From positions 62,001 to 126,000 of the forward strand of contig JABABD010000009.1 in the NCBI GenBank assembly GCA_014238425.1: a stretch of DNA of 64,000 nucleotides, given 5' to 3'. Source of the stretch: Flavobacteriaceae bacterium. GTDB taxonomy: Bacteria > Bacteroidota > Bacteroidia > Flavobacteriales > Flavobacteriaceae. Under the pieces are notes generated by a model. It did not search any database. It saw only the letters and a program-made list of their open reading frames with translations, and was not told where the DNA came from. The position numbers were made by a program, and so were the translations under genes. Positions 18,976 to 27,912 of the stretch are shown piece by piece; within the stretch, counting starts at the first letter, position 1; each line of letters starts with the position of its first letter.

Positions 18976-19020
18976 CCTCTATTAAGCCTGCCTAATGGGA
19001 CAGGCAGGTTTAATTAGGGG
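18976..19020. repeat. Long intergenic hairpin with CCTGCC/GGCAGG core
   Basis: An inner perfect stem (CCTGCC at 18987-18992 and GGCAGG at 19003-19008) is extended outwards by CCTCTATTAA against TTAATTAGGGG with one or two mismatches. It sits between the repeat-protein gene and the LamG-type gene. It has no T-run of terminator type. GC-rich CCTGCC/GGCAGG hairpins recur as dispersed elements in Bacteroidota genomes. Another hairpin, AGGTGTTT/AAACACCT, lies at 18878-18905. Confidence 0.45.
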
Positions 19021-19053
19021 GAATTATATCACAAATTACAACTGCCATTTATC

Positions 19054-20346
19054 ATGAAAAAACCAAATATTCAAAATAAGTTTCCTCACTACCAATCTCC
19101 TAACAATGATGAAGTTTCAGGGAACATAAAATCATTAAAAAAAACGAAGACTGTTCTAGAATTTATATTATGGATCATACTAATTGTTTGGATCTATATT
19201 TTCGCTGGAGCTGCTAATATTTTTGCACAATTCAATCCCAAAGATGTAAATAACCTAAGTTTTTTTGTTGAAAGTCTAGAGTTGGATACAAGTCAACATA
19301 TAGCACATTGTGAAACCAATTTTTGCTTAGATCATCCCAATACAGAAGGCGCTATTATTACCGAACAATACTGTGATGTAACAAGTAGTTGTTCTGAAGG
19401 ATGTGTAAGACGATGGTTAGATCAATCCGACTACGTCCCGAGTGGTGGATTCAATCCTCCAGAATATACCAGTGGACGAAATTTTGGTCAAGACGATAGT
19501 GAAAAACCATGTTACATAAGTAATTGCATCAACGGAAATCCTTGTATACGTGGTGGAGGGCCATATAACAGTTTTACTCAAGACAAATACCTAGAAATCC
19601 AAATTCCTGATTTTATATATCTAACAGGCGAGTTTTCAATATTCTTATTAGCAAAACCCATAGACCAACAAGTCACTGGTGATTGGTCTTATTTCGGGCA
19701 ATCCAATAGTTTCTTAAGGCATAACGTTTCAAGCAATAATTTACAACTGCGTGTTCCTGGGAACTTAGTAAGAACAATATCTGCAGATAATTCAGTAAAC
19801 CTCGATCAATGGCAAATCATAGAAATACACCGAAACTCATCTGACCTAGTCACATTATTCATAGATGGTATAGATAGCACAAGAAATTCTAATATCACCC
19901 TACCAGGAACTTTCCAAATAGGATATCTATTATCAAATTTTAAAACTACTGGTCAATTCAATCAAACAGGAATGTATGGAGATGTAGCAGCTTTCTTGGT
20001 TTACGATAAAAAAACAACTGAAACGGAAACCGATAATATTAGAAATTACCTAGATATCAACTATTTATCAGGAACTCTAAATACTTCAACAAATTCTCTC
20101 TTCGAAAAACTTGAAGTTGTTCCTAATGTTTCCAACAATCAGATTAGGATCATTAATTCTAACAATAATGATATAAATAAAATCCTTATTTATGATCAAA
20201 TTGGGAGGTTAATACAGAAGATTAAAGTAACTGATACTGGATTAGAAACAGTAATTGATGTATCCAATTTGAAAAGCGGGAGTTATCATCTAATAATTAT
20301 AGATCAAAACCTAGAACAAATAAAAAGACGCTTTATTAAACATTAA
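19054..20346 (+). CDS. T9SS-exported LamG/concanavalin-like surface protein
   Basis: This 430-residue protein has an unusually long basic N-region (about 34 residues) before a single hydrophobic segment (about 36-55), then a cysteine-rich stretch (HCETNFCLDH, EQYCDVTSSCSEGC, CYISNCINGNPC). A laminin-G/concanavalin-like domain lies at about 170-335 (GEFSIFLLAKPI, IIEIHRNSSDLVTLFIDG). The type A T9SS sorting domain is at about 355-430 (KILIYDQIGRLI, SGSYHLIIID). It is probably displayed on the surface and binds glycan or protein. It is followed after 15 bases by another T9SS substrate gene, so the two likely form an operon. Confidence 0.75.
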   Translation: MKKPNIQNKFPHYQSPNNDEVSGNIKSLKKTKTVLEFILWIILIVWIYIFAGAANIFAQFNPKDVNNLSFFVESLELDTSQHIAHCETNFCLDHPNTEGAIITEQYCDVTSSCSEGCVRRWLDQSDYVPSGGFNPPEYTSGRNFGQDDSEKPCYISNCINGNPCIRGGGPYNSFTQDKYLEIQIPDFIYLTGEFSIFLLAKPIDQQVTGDWSYFGQSNSFLRHNVSSNNLQLRVPGNLVRTISADNSVNLDQWQIIEIHRNSSDLVTLFIDGIDSTRNSNITLPGTFQIGYLLSNFKTTGQFNQTGMYGDVAAFLVYDKKTTETETDNIRNYLDINYLSGTLNTSTNSLFEKLEVVPNVSNNQIRIINSNNNDINKILIYDQIGRLIQKIKVTDTGLETVIDVSNLKSGSYHLIIIDQNLEQIKRRFIKH

Positions 20347-20361
20347 TATAACCAAGATCCT

Positions 20362-22116
20362 ATGAAATATTTAACAGTATTATTATTTGCATTTAGCAGT
20401 TCATTTGGGCAAATCTCTATTAAAAATACAGCTTTCATTTTCGCTGATGATAAACCAATATATGTAGAAAATGATATAAATCTTATCGATGTCAACAGTA
20501 ACATATATTTGCGCAATGAAGCTCAATTAATTCAAGGATTGGGAACAACAGGAAACTCGGGTATAGGAAATTTGAGCACGCAACAAAATGGAACTGTTGA
20601 TCAGTATGCGTATAATTATTGGTGTTCGCCAGTTGGAAACAGCGATATAACTGACAACAACAATAGGAACTTTAGAGTAGATCAAATTGATGAAAGTATA
20701 GGGTTGATTGGTAGTAATGACGTTGCCTTTACAAATGCTTATGATGGTATCTCATCTCCACTTACCATATCGCGACTGTGGCTTTGGAAATTTGTCGCTG
20801 GATCTCAATTTAGTGATTGGGACTATGCAGGTCCGTCCGGAGCTATTGCTCCAGGTCTTGGATTCACCATGAAGGGTACCAATGGATCTGGAAGCAATCA
20901 GCTTTATGACTTTAGAGGTAAACCAAACAATGGCACTATTTCAAATACAGTTATTGCTGGAAACCAAACCTTAATTGGCAACCCCTATCCAAGTGCATTA
21001 GATGCTGTAGATTTTATTCACGACACACAAAATGTAAATGCCATTACCGGAACCTTGTTTTTCTGGGAACATGACCCAAATGCAAATTCACATTTTTTAG
21101 TCAATTATGTTGGAGGATATGCCACCTATACAATATCGGCAGATGGAAGTGTCGAGACATTCATTCCTTCAACTTTCGACACCTACAATGGTGATGGCTC
21201 CCTAAATACAACTGGGGCCTCGAGCTCGAATGGAAAACAAGTAAAAAGGTACATTCCTATAGGTCAAGGATTCATGGTTGAAGGAAAAACTGGAACGACC
21301 GGAACTGTAAGAACAACAAACGATCATAGGGAGTATTATAAGCAATCAAATACAGAAAGTGAATTTTTTAGAACTTCTAATAGAACCGATCCAAATGTCT
21401 TTCCAAGAATTCCTAATTGGTGCAAGCGATTTAGGTTGAATATTGATTTTAATGATACCTATACTAAACAGTTGGTCCAGACATTTCATCCATCAGCAAG
21501 TATAGGTTTTGATTATGGTCTAGAAATTAAATTTCCTGAAGGAATTGAATTAAGAGAAGTTCATTGGTCTATAGATTCAAAACCTTATGCTGCCGAAGCA
21601 CGCGTATTTGACTTAAATACAAAAATCCCTTTAACGATTAACCTAGAAGAGCAAAAATCAATTAGGATAAGGCTTTCAGATCTACAAAACTTTGACTCAG
21701 GACTACCGATCTATATACATGACAAATATCAAGGATTATACTATAACTTAAGGTCATTGAACTTTCAATTAACATTAGATGAAGGCATATATAATGATCG
21801 ATTTGAAATTACATTCAAAAGTAACGATCAAGATGATGATATTGATACAACATCTTTAGGGTTTCAAGGTAAATTACGAGTTTTTCAAAACAATGACCTA
21901 TCACAGTTAATAATCTTAAATCCTTATAAAACAACTGTTAATTCTATAAAAATCTATAATACTTCTGGAAAGGAGGTTTTATTTAAATCTAATCTAGTTG
22001 TCAAATCCAGGTATAATATTAGCACTGAATTTCTATCTCAAGGAGTTTACTTTGTTGATATGCTACTAGGTAATGGTGATCATAAAATCATTCGAAAAAA
22101 AATCTTAATAAACTAG
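20362..22116 (+). CDS. T9SS-exported beta-rich surface protein
   Basis: This 584-residue protein has a signal peptide (MKYLTVLLFAFSSSFGQ). A long beta-rich region includes DQYAYNYWCSPVGN, which recurs in large flavobacterial surface proteins. It ends in a type A sorting domain from about residue 505 (IKIYNTSGKEVLF, GVYFVDMLLG, IIRKKILIN). No enzyme motif is seen. It is expressed with the LamG-type gene upstream (15-base gap) and is closed by a clear terminator hairpin at 22161-22187. The function is likely structural or adhesive, but unproven. Confidence 0.75.
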   Translation: MKYLTVLLFAFSSSFGQISIKNTAFIFADDKPIYVENDINLIDVNSNIYLRNEAQLIQGLGTTGNSGIGNLSTQQNGTVDQYAYNYWCSPVGNSDITDNNNRNFRVDQIDESIGLIGSNDVAFTNAYDGISSPLTISRLWLWKFVAGSQFSDWDYAGPSGAIAPGLGFTMKGTNGSGSNQLYDFRGKPNNGTISNTVIAGNQTLIGNPYPSALDAVDFIHDTQNVNAITGTLFFWEHDPNANSHFLVNYVGGYATYTISADGSVETFIPSTFDTYNGDGSLNTTGASSSNGKQVKRYIPIGQGFMVEGKTGTTGTVRTTNDHREYYKQSNTESEFFRTSNRTDPNVFPRIPNWCKRFRLNIDFNDTYTKQLVQTFHPSASIGFDYGLEIKFPEGIELREVHWSIDSKPYAAEARVFDLNTKIPLTINLEEQKSIRIRLSDLQNFDSGLPIYIHDKYQGLYYNLRSLNFQLTLDEGIYNDRFEITFKSNDQDDDIDTTSLGFQGKLRVFQNNDLSQLIILNPYKTTVNSIKIYNTSGKEVLFKSNLVVKSRYNISTEFLSQGVYFVDMLLGNGDHKIIRKKILIN

Positions 22117-22160
22117 ATTTGGAATGATTCGTTACAATCTGGTGAACTCTAAAATCATAA

Positions 22161-22187
22161 AAAAGCCTGAAAAACTTTCAGGCCTTT
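22161..22187 (+). terminator. Rho-independent terminator
   Basis: The stem GCCTGAAA/TTTCAGGC (22165-22172 and 22176-22183) has a three-base loop, is preceded by AAAA and followed by TTTAAA. It lies 45 bases after the stop of the T9SS gene at 20362-22116. The A-run/T-run symmetry would also let it act on the minus strand. Confidence 0.7.
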
Positions 22188-22204
22188 AAATCATATAATA
22201 TATC

Positions 22205-22251
22205 GCTAATACTGAGCTGTTGACACTTCAAAAGTAGAATCTTTAGCTGCC
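22205..22251 (-). repeat. 47-bp duplicate of the trxB 3' end
   Basis: These 47 bases match 27866-27912, the last codons of trxB (encoding the C-terminal residues down to STAQY and the stop), with one mismatch (T for C at 22247). Similarity stops sharply on both sides. The two copies have the same orientation, so they form a direct repeat bounding about 5.6 kb. Confidence 0.85.
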
Positions 22252-22265
22252 GCTGGTGGTATACT

Positions 22266-22683
22266 TTATCCGTTTTTTGCAACTTCTAATTTGCTTTCGG
22301 TTTTTGAAAGATTAGTATATTGCAAAAGAATTTCTTGAACTTGTTTTCCGCAAGTCATAGATGGATTTAAAGAACTCATAGGTTTTTGAAAAATCATGCC
22401 AATTTTATTTCCACGAATATTTTGAAATGCTTTTGATGATATTTTTTTAAATCTTGATTTTCAAAGTCTATAACTTCATTAGTGACTTTAGAAATATTTT
22501 TAGGCAACAATCCAAAAATAGTCAAAGAAGAAACCGATTTACTGGAACCAGATTCTCCAACTATACCTAAAATTTCATTTTCATTTAGTGAATATGAAAT
22601 TTTATCAATAACTCGTTTTTCTTTTTCTTATAAAAGAACGAAATGGATAATTAATCTATTTTAAGAATTGATTTAGGAAGCAT
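22266..22683 (-). pseudogene. Broken oligopeptide/dipeptide ABC-transporter ATPase (DppD/OppD type)
   Basis: On the minus strand an ATG at 22683 starts MLPKSILKID, followed by an in-frame TAA, then LSISFFYK. After a frame change come ISYSLNENEILGIVGESGSS and KSVSS, a degraded Walker A with Ser for the usual Gly. After a second frame change the frame reads NIRGNKIGMIFQKPMSSLNP and SMTCGKQVQEILL, the Q-loop region of DppD-type ATPases. The frame ends at TAA (22268-22266), so the signature motif, Walker B and C-terminal part are missing. At least one nonsense codon, two frameshifts and a 3' truncation make it a clear relic. The truncated end lies 14 bases from the trxB-tail duplicate. Confidence 0.8.
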
Positions 22684-22835
22684 AAACAAATGTAAGAGTT
22701 TTCAGTTTTTTAATACGGTAAAACCATAGTTATGATGAATTGTCAAAAAACTCGTTAAAAGCCTATTGAATTTATAGAGTAAATTCTAAATAAATCACTA
22801 AATTCTAAAAATTTTCATTAACCATTCAATTTATT

Positions 22836-25800
22836 ATGTCAAAAAAACTACTCATTAAAATTAGTGCTTTCTTATTTATGGCACTAATTATAGGTTTTGT
22901 TTCTACCTATTTAATTAAAGAAGCATCTTCAAGAGCTAAAATAGAAGAGCAACGCAATCTTCATTCAGAATTTTTAAAAAACAGCCCATATAAAGAAATC
23001 CTTACTTGGGACAAGAAAAAAAGAAAACTAGAAGGCTTACCACCTAATAGATATTTTGAACAAATGTGGGAACTAACTATAAATCCTACAACTGGAAAGC
23101 TTGATGATGGTAATTTAACTAAAATTAGAGAAGAATTAAATAATCAAAGACTTCTACAAAGAAATATTGGTGATGCAGCAAATGCTTGGAATGAAAGAGG
23201 TCCTAATGATATAGGTGGTCGAACAAGAGCAATATTGTTTGATCCTAACGATGCATCAAATAATACAGTTTATGCTGGAGGTGTGAGCGGAGGTCTCTGG
23301 AAAAACACGGATATCACAAATAGTAATTCTTCTTGGTCCAGAGTAACAGGTATGCCAGGAAATCTTTCAGTAACTTCAATAACTGTAGATCCAAGAAATT
23401 CTAATACTTGGTATATTGGTACAGGAGAGCAATATACAGCTGGTGATGTTGTAGGTAGCGGTGTTTATGTTTCAACAGACGGAGGAACAAATTGGGCAGC
23501 AATTAATATCCCACCTGCAGATGCTGGAGATATTGTTTTTAGTGCTACTAATCTTTTTCTTTCAGGAATTTATTATGTCAATGATGTTTTAGCTTGGGAT
23601 AACGGAACAAGTACAGAGTTATTTGTTGCTGTAGGAGCTCATGTTTATGGAGATTCAGCAAACCCAACCGATTGGTTAGGGCTGCAATCAGCTGGATTAT
23701 ATCGTTCTATTAATAATGGGTCTACTTGGAGCAGAATAGAATCTGCTAATATGATTGCTAATACTTCAGGAGGCATAGATTATTATAATATTCCTAACGA
23801 TTTAGAAATAAGTGCAAATAACACCTTATGGATGGGAACAATAGGGAATGGTTTTGGTAATGGAGGCGGAAGAGTGTATAGTTCAACGAACGGAAGTACT
23901 TGGACTGCAGTAGCAACTTCACCACTTACAGACTCTGATCGCGTAGAAATTGAACCATCAGCTACCAATCCTAATAAATTTTATGTGCTTGCAGAAGGAG
24001 CTTCATCACCTGTGCATATTTACGAAACAACAAATGCTTTTGGAAGTATTACCTCTTTAAGTTTACCTAACGATGTGGATACAGGAATTGCATCAAACGA
24101 TTTTACAAGAGGTCAAGCATTTTATGATTTAATGATAGAAGCTGACCCTAACAATGATAATATACTTTATGTAGGCGGAATAGATTTATTTCGATCTACA
24201 AATGGAGGATCTTCTTGGTCACAAATTTCTAAATGGTCTAACAATAATAATCTTTCAGGTTTAAATTGTTCATTAGTTCATGCAGATCAACACGCAATGA
24301 TTTTTAGACCAGGAAACTCTAACCAAGCTGTTTTTGGAAACGATGGAGGCGTGTTTTATGCCTCAAGTTTATCAACAGCACAAAATTCTGATGTTATTGG
24401 CGTTAGAAATAACGATTATAACGTTACACAATATGTAAAAGCTGGGATTGGACCTAATGGGTCAGGTGATACAGTAGGAATCTTTACAGCTGGAGCTCAA
24501 GATAATGGAAGCCAAGCTTTCAGATTTGCTACATCTGGAGTTAATGGTTCTGAAGAATTATCGGATGGAGATGGTTTTTACACATTTGTAGATAAAGACG
24601 GACAATATATGATAGCAACTTTTATAGCCAATGTTATTTACAGGTTTAACTTGCCTTGGAATGGGTTAGGAAGAAGACAAGGAGGTGCAACGACGCTTTC
24701 TAATGATCAAAGCAGAGGTGATTTTGTGAATCAAATGGATTATGACAGTGATGCTAATCGCTTATTAACTAATAATTCCAATAGCTCTCAAAACGCTATT
24801 AAATCTATCAACGTAGCTTCTAATTCTAACGGAAGCCTTACTAATAATTTATTAACTGAGAAACCTTCAGCATTTAGAGCATCACCTTTTGAAAGCAACG
24901 CTTGGTATGTTGGATTAAAAAATGGAGAACTTATTAAGTTAACAGGGGTTTCAAATACAAGTGCTACTTGGAACGGAATTACTACGCCATTTGTTGGCTC
25001 TGTGTCTTCTGTAAGATTTGGAGCTACAACTAACGATTTAATTGTAACCATACACAATTATGGAGTAACAAGCGTTTGGTATTCAGCGAATGCAGGAGGA
25101 AGTTGGACAAGTAAAGAAGGGAATCTTCCAGATATTCCTGTAAGAGACTTTTTATTAAATCCATTAAATAATAATGAAGCCATGTTGGCAACACAATTAG
25201 GTGTTTGGGCAACAACCAATTTTAACGATGCAAACCCTACTTGGACACAATCTTATAATGGGATGAGTGATATGAGTGTTACTTCATTCGATTATTGGGC
25301 AAAAAATGGAGACGATAACGACAATATTGTTATTGCTTCAACTTATGGTAGAGGTGTGTTTACAGGCTCATTTACAGCAACGTCTATTCCTGACACCGAA
25401 AACCCAACAGATCCTACAAATTTAGTAGCATCTAATATTACAGAAAATACTGTTGACTTATCTTGGGACGCATCAAATGATAATGTTGGTGTAACAGGAT
25501 ATGACGTATATCAAGATGGTGCATTCCTTATTAATGTTTCAGGTACTACGCACCAAGCAATAGGTTTAGCTACTTCTACAAATTATAGTTTTTATGTTAT
25601 TGCAAAAGATGCAGCAGATAATAGTTCTGGACAAAGTAACACAATTAATCCAACAACATTAGCTCCAGATACGCAAGCACCAACGGCAGCTGTTTTAGTA
25701 GCTTCAAATGTAACAGACACTACAGTAGATTTGTCTTGGAGTGGAGCAACTGATAATGTAGCAGTTACTGAATATGATGTATATCAAGACACAAATATCA

Positions 25801-27701
25801 TCGCTACTGTAAGTGGAGCAACACATCAAGTTACAGGATTAGCTTCCGAAACAAATTATGATTTTCATGTGATAGCCAAAGATGCTGCAGGAAATGAATC
25901 AGTGGCAAGCAATACAGAGAATATTACAACACTTGAAACACAATTGATTTACTGTACTTCAACAGGCACAAGTAATAGTAGAGAATATATAAGTAGGGTG
26001 CAACTTAATTCGTTAGATAATTCTTCAGGCGCTCAATTATATTCAGATTTCACAAGCGAATCAACTACTTTAACAAAAGGAGTTCAATATACAGTTACTG
26101 TAACGCCAACTTGGACAGGAAGATCAAGAAGAGAAGCCTATAGAGTTTGGATTGACTATAACAGAGATGGAGATTTCGCTGATGCTGGAGAACAAGTATA
26201 TTCAAGGTCTCCAACAAAAGCAAATCCAGTAAGCGGAAGTTTTACTGTGCCTTCTGGTGCTGTAGAAAACGCTACAAGAATGCGAGTTTCTATGAAATAT
26301 AATAGCACTCCAAGCTCATGTGAAACTTTCAGTAGTGGAGAAGTTGAAGATTACACAATTGTAGTTCAAGGTACCGGTCCAGATATTACGCCTCCTGTTA
26401 TTAGTTTAATAGGAAACTCACCTATCAACTTAAATGTTGGAGATACTTATAATGAACAAGGAGCTACAGCTACTGATAATGTTGATGGAGATATTTCTGC
26501 TAATGTTGTTATTGGAGGAGATACAGTTAATACATCAGTAGAAGCTACTTATGTTGTAACTTATAATGTAAGTGATGCTGCTGGGAATCCAGCTACTGAA
26601 GTAACAAGAGATGTTGTTGTAAGTGTTTTTGTGGACACAACACCACCTGTAATTACTTTAATAGGAAATTCGACAATCAATCTAACTGTTGGAGATACTT
26701 ATAACGAACAAGGAGCCACAGCAACTGACGATACTGATGGAGATATTTCTGCTAATGTTGTTATTGGAGGAGATACAGTTAATACATCAGTAGAAGCGAC
26801 TTATGTTGTAACGTATAATGTAAGCGATGCTGCTGCAAATGCAGCAACTGAAGTAACAAGAGATGTTGTTGTTTCAGTAGGAGGAGGTTCAACAATATTG
26901 CATCAAGGATTCTTTGAAACAAATTTTGATGGTTGGGCAGATGGTGGAAATGATTGCGCCAGAGTTTCAACAGCAAATTCTTTTGAAGGTGCTTTTTCTA
27001 TTCGATTAAGAGACAATTCTGGGACAAATGGTTCAATGACATCTCCAACATTAGATTTATCACCTTATAATCAAATTGAAGTTAATTTCTACTTCTATGC
27101 AAATAGTATGGAAAATGGTGAAGATTTTTGGTTGAGATATAATGATGGTTCTGGATTTACTACAATAGCTACTTGGGTTAGTGGAACAGATTTTAACAAT
27201 GGATCATTTAATAACGTTGTGTTTATATTAGATAATTCACAATTCAATTTAGTAAGTAATGGCCAATTTAGAATCCAGTGCGATGCTTCAGGAAATAATG
27301 ATCAGGTTTATATAGATCAAGTTGTTATTAGTGGATTAGGAAATGCTGGTCCAATAAATAATTCAATAACAGATGTCGGAGGAAATTCTGAAGGAGTTAA
27401 TGTGAGTATTCCTAAAAATTCTCTAAATGCTTTTGAAGGCGATTTTAGAATATTTCCAAATCCAGCTAACGCAAGTACAACAGTTTCTTTAGGATTAGAT
27501 ATTGAAGATGAACCAATAGATGTTATTCTTAATGTATATGATTTAAAAGGAAGAGTTGTTAAAACAAGAGTATGGACAGAAGTAACAGATTCAAGATTTG
27601 AAAAAGAATTAAATACCTCAAGTTTAAATTCAGGCCTTTATATGATAGGTATAACAACTTCTAACGGAAGTAGAGAAATGCATAAACTTATTATTAAATA
27701 A
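22836..27701 (+). CDS. Giant T9SS multidomain exoprotein (BNR/sortilin-like, FN3, GEVED, DUF5011)
   Basis: This 1621-residue protein has a hydrophobic signal or anchor at 8-26. A large BNR/sortilin-type beta-propeller region spans about 120-840, with repeated SxDGGxxW-like turns such as VSTDGGTNW, RSINNGSTW and RSTNGGSSW. Two fibronectin type III domains (from 856 and 950) and a GEVED domain (1038-1178, with YNRDGDFADAGEQV and SGEVEDYT) follow. Then come two near-identical DUF5011 Ig-like domains (1185-1350), a MAM/LamG-like domain (1353-1503) and a T9SS sorting domain (1537-1621, IFPNPANAST). Proteins of this build are secreted adhesins or glycan/protein-binding factors. No protease catalytic site was found. 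It lies inside the trxB-repeat-bounded segment. Confidence 0.88.
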   Translation: MSKKLLIKISAFLFMALIIGFVSTYLIKEASSRAKIEEQRNLHSEFLKNSPYKEILTWDKKKRKLEGLPPNRYFEQMWELTINPTTGKLDDGNLTKIREELNNQRLLQRNIGDAANAWNERGPNDIGGRTRAILFDPNDASNNTVYAGGVSGGLWKNTDITNSNSSWSRVTGMPGNLSVTSITVDPRNSNTWYIGTGEQYTAGDVVGSGVYVSTDGGTNWAAINIPPADAGDIVFSATNLFLSGIYYVNDVLAWDNGTSTELFVAVGAHVYGDSANPTDWLGLQSAGLYRSINNGSTWSRIESANMIANTSGGIDYYNIPNDLEISANNTLWMGTIGNGFGNGGGRVYSSTNGSTWTAVATSPLTDSDRVEIEPSATNPNKFYVLAEGASSPVHIYETTNAFGSITSLSLPNDVDTGIASNDFTRGQAFYDLMIEADPNNDNILYVGGIDLFRSTNGGSSWSQISKWSNNNNLSGLNCSLVHADQHAMIFRPGNSNQAVFGNDGGVFYASSLSTAQNSDVIGVRNNDYNVTQYVKAGIGPNGSGDTVGIFTAGAQDNGSQAFRFATSGVNGSEELSDGDGFYTFVDKDGQYMIATFIANVIYRFNLPWNGLGRRQGGATTLSNDQSRGDFVNQMDYDSDANRLLTNNSNSSQNAIKSINVASNSNGSLTNNLLTEKPSAFRASPFESNAWYVGLKNGELIKLTGVSNTSATWNGITTPFVGSVSSVRFGATTNDLIVTIHNYGVTSVWYSANAGGSWTSKEGNLPDIPVRDFLLNPLNNNEAMLATQLGVWATTNFNDANPTWTQSYNGMSDMSVTSFDYWAKNGDDNDNIVIASTYGRGVFTGSFTATSIPDTENPTDPTNLVASNITENTVDLSWDASNDNVGVTGYDVYQDGAFLINVSGTTHQAIGLATSTNYSFYVIAKDAADNSSGQSNTINPTTLAPDTQAPTAAVLVASNVTDTTVDLSWSGATDNVAVTEYDVYQDTNIIATVSGATHQVTGLASETNYDFHVIAKDAAGNESVASNTENITTLETQLIYCTSTGTSNSREYISRVQLNSLDNSSGAQLYSDFTSESTTLTKGVQYTVTVTPTWTGRSRREAYRVWIDYNRDGDFADAGEQVYSRSPTKANPVSGSFTVPSGAVENATRMRVSMKYNSTPSSCETFSSGEVEDYTIVVQGTGPDITPPVISLIGNSPINLNVGDTYNEQGATATDNVDGDISANVVIGGDTVNTSVEATYVVTYNVSDAAGNPATEVTRDVVVSVFVDTTPPVITLIGNSTINLTVGDTYNEQGATATDDTDGDISANVVIGGDTVNTSVEATYVVTYNVSDAAANAATEVTRDVVVSVGGGSTILHQGFFETNFDGWADGGNDCARVSTANSFEGAFSIRLRDNSGTNGSMTSPTLDLSPYNQIEVNFYFYANSMENGEDFWLRYNDGSGFTTIATWVSGTDFNNGSFNNVVFILDNSQFNLVSNGQFRIQCDASGNNDQVYIDQVVISGLGNAGPINNSITDVGGNSEGVNVSIPKNSLNAFEGDFRIFPNPANASTTVSLGLDIEDEPIDVILNVYDLKGRVVKTRVWTEVTDSRFEKELNTSSLNSGLYMIGITTSNGSREMHKLIIK
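26391..26880 (+). repeat. Tandem DUF5011 coding duplication
   Basis: Two adjacent copies of about 250 bp each encode an Ig-like DUF5011 domain. They share a 62-base block without a mismatch (26484-26545 and 26736-26797), while flanking parts differ at several third positions. This indicates either recent gene conversion or recent duplication of the central part. Confidence 0.75.
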
Positions 27702-27710
27702 GCGTAGTTT

Positions 27711-27753
27711 ATACATAAAAAAACCGAGCTTCGAGCTCGGTTTTTTTATGTAT
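27711..27753. terminator. Bidirectional rho-independent terminator
   Basis: A perfect 20-bp stem (27711-27730 pairing with 27734-27753) with a TCG loop has a GC core (ACCGAGCT/AGCTCGGT) flanked by A7 and T7. It can stop transcription of the giant T9SS gene on the plus strand and of trxB from the minus strand. Confidence 0.9.
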
Positions 27754-27865
27754 AAATATCAATAGCGTCCTAAACGTTTAAAAAATAAGAGGACAAAATC
27801 AAGTATCTCAAATAATCTCCAAACTAGATAGTTCTAAATTCAAAAAACTAGCTTTAATAGCAGTA

Positions 27866-27912
27866 GCTAATACTGAGCTGTTGACACTTCAAAAGTAGAA
27901 TCTTTAGCCGCC
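27866..27912 (-). repeat. 47-bp direct repeat at the trxB 3' end
   Basis: This is the functional copy of the repeat whose duplicate lies at 22205-22251. It covers the trxB stop codon and the last 14-15 codons. Its same orientation and near-identity mark the two ends of the segment carrying the ABC relic and the giant exoprotein gene. Confidence 0.8.

Noticed and set aside
22482..22664. 60-codon plus-strand frame in the ABC relic
   Set aside because: It is the reverse of the Walker A region of the minus-strand pseudogene, with no family or start signal of its own.
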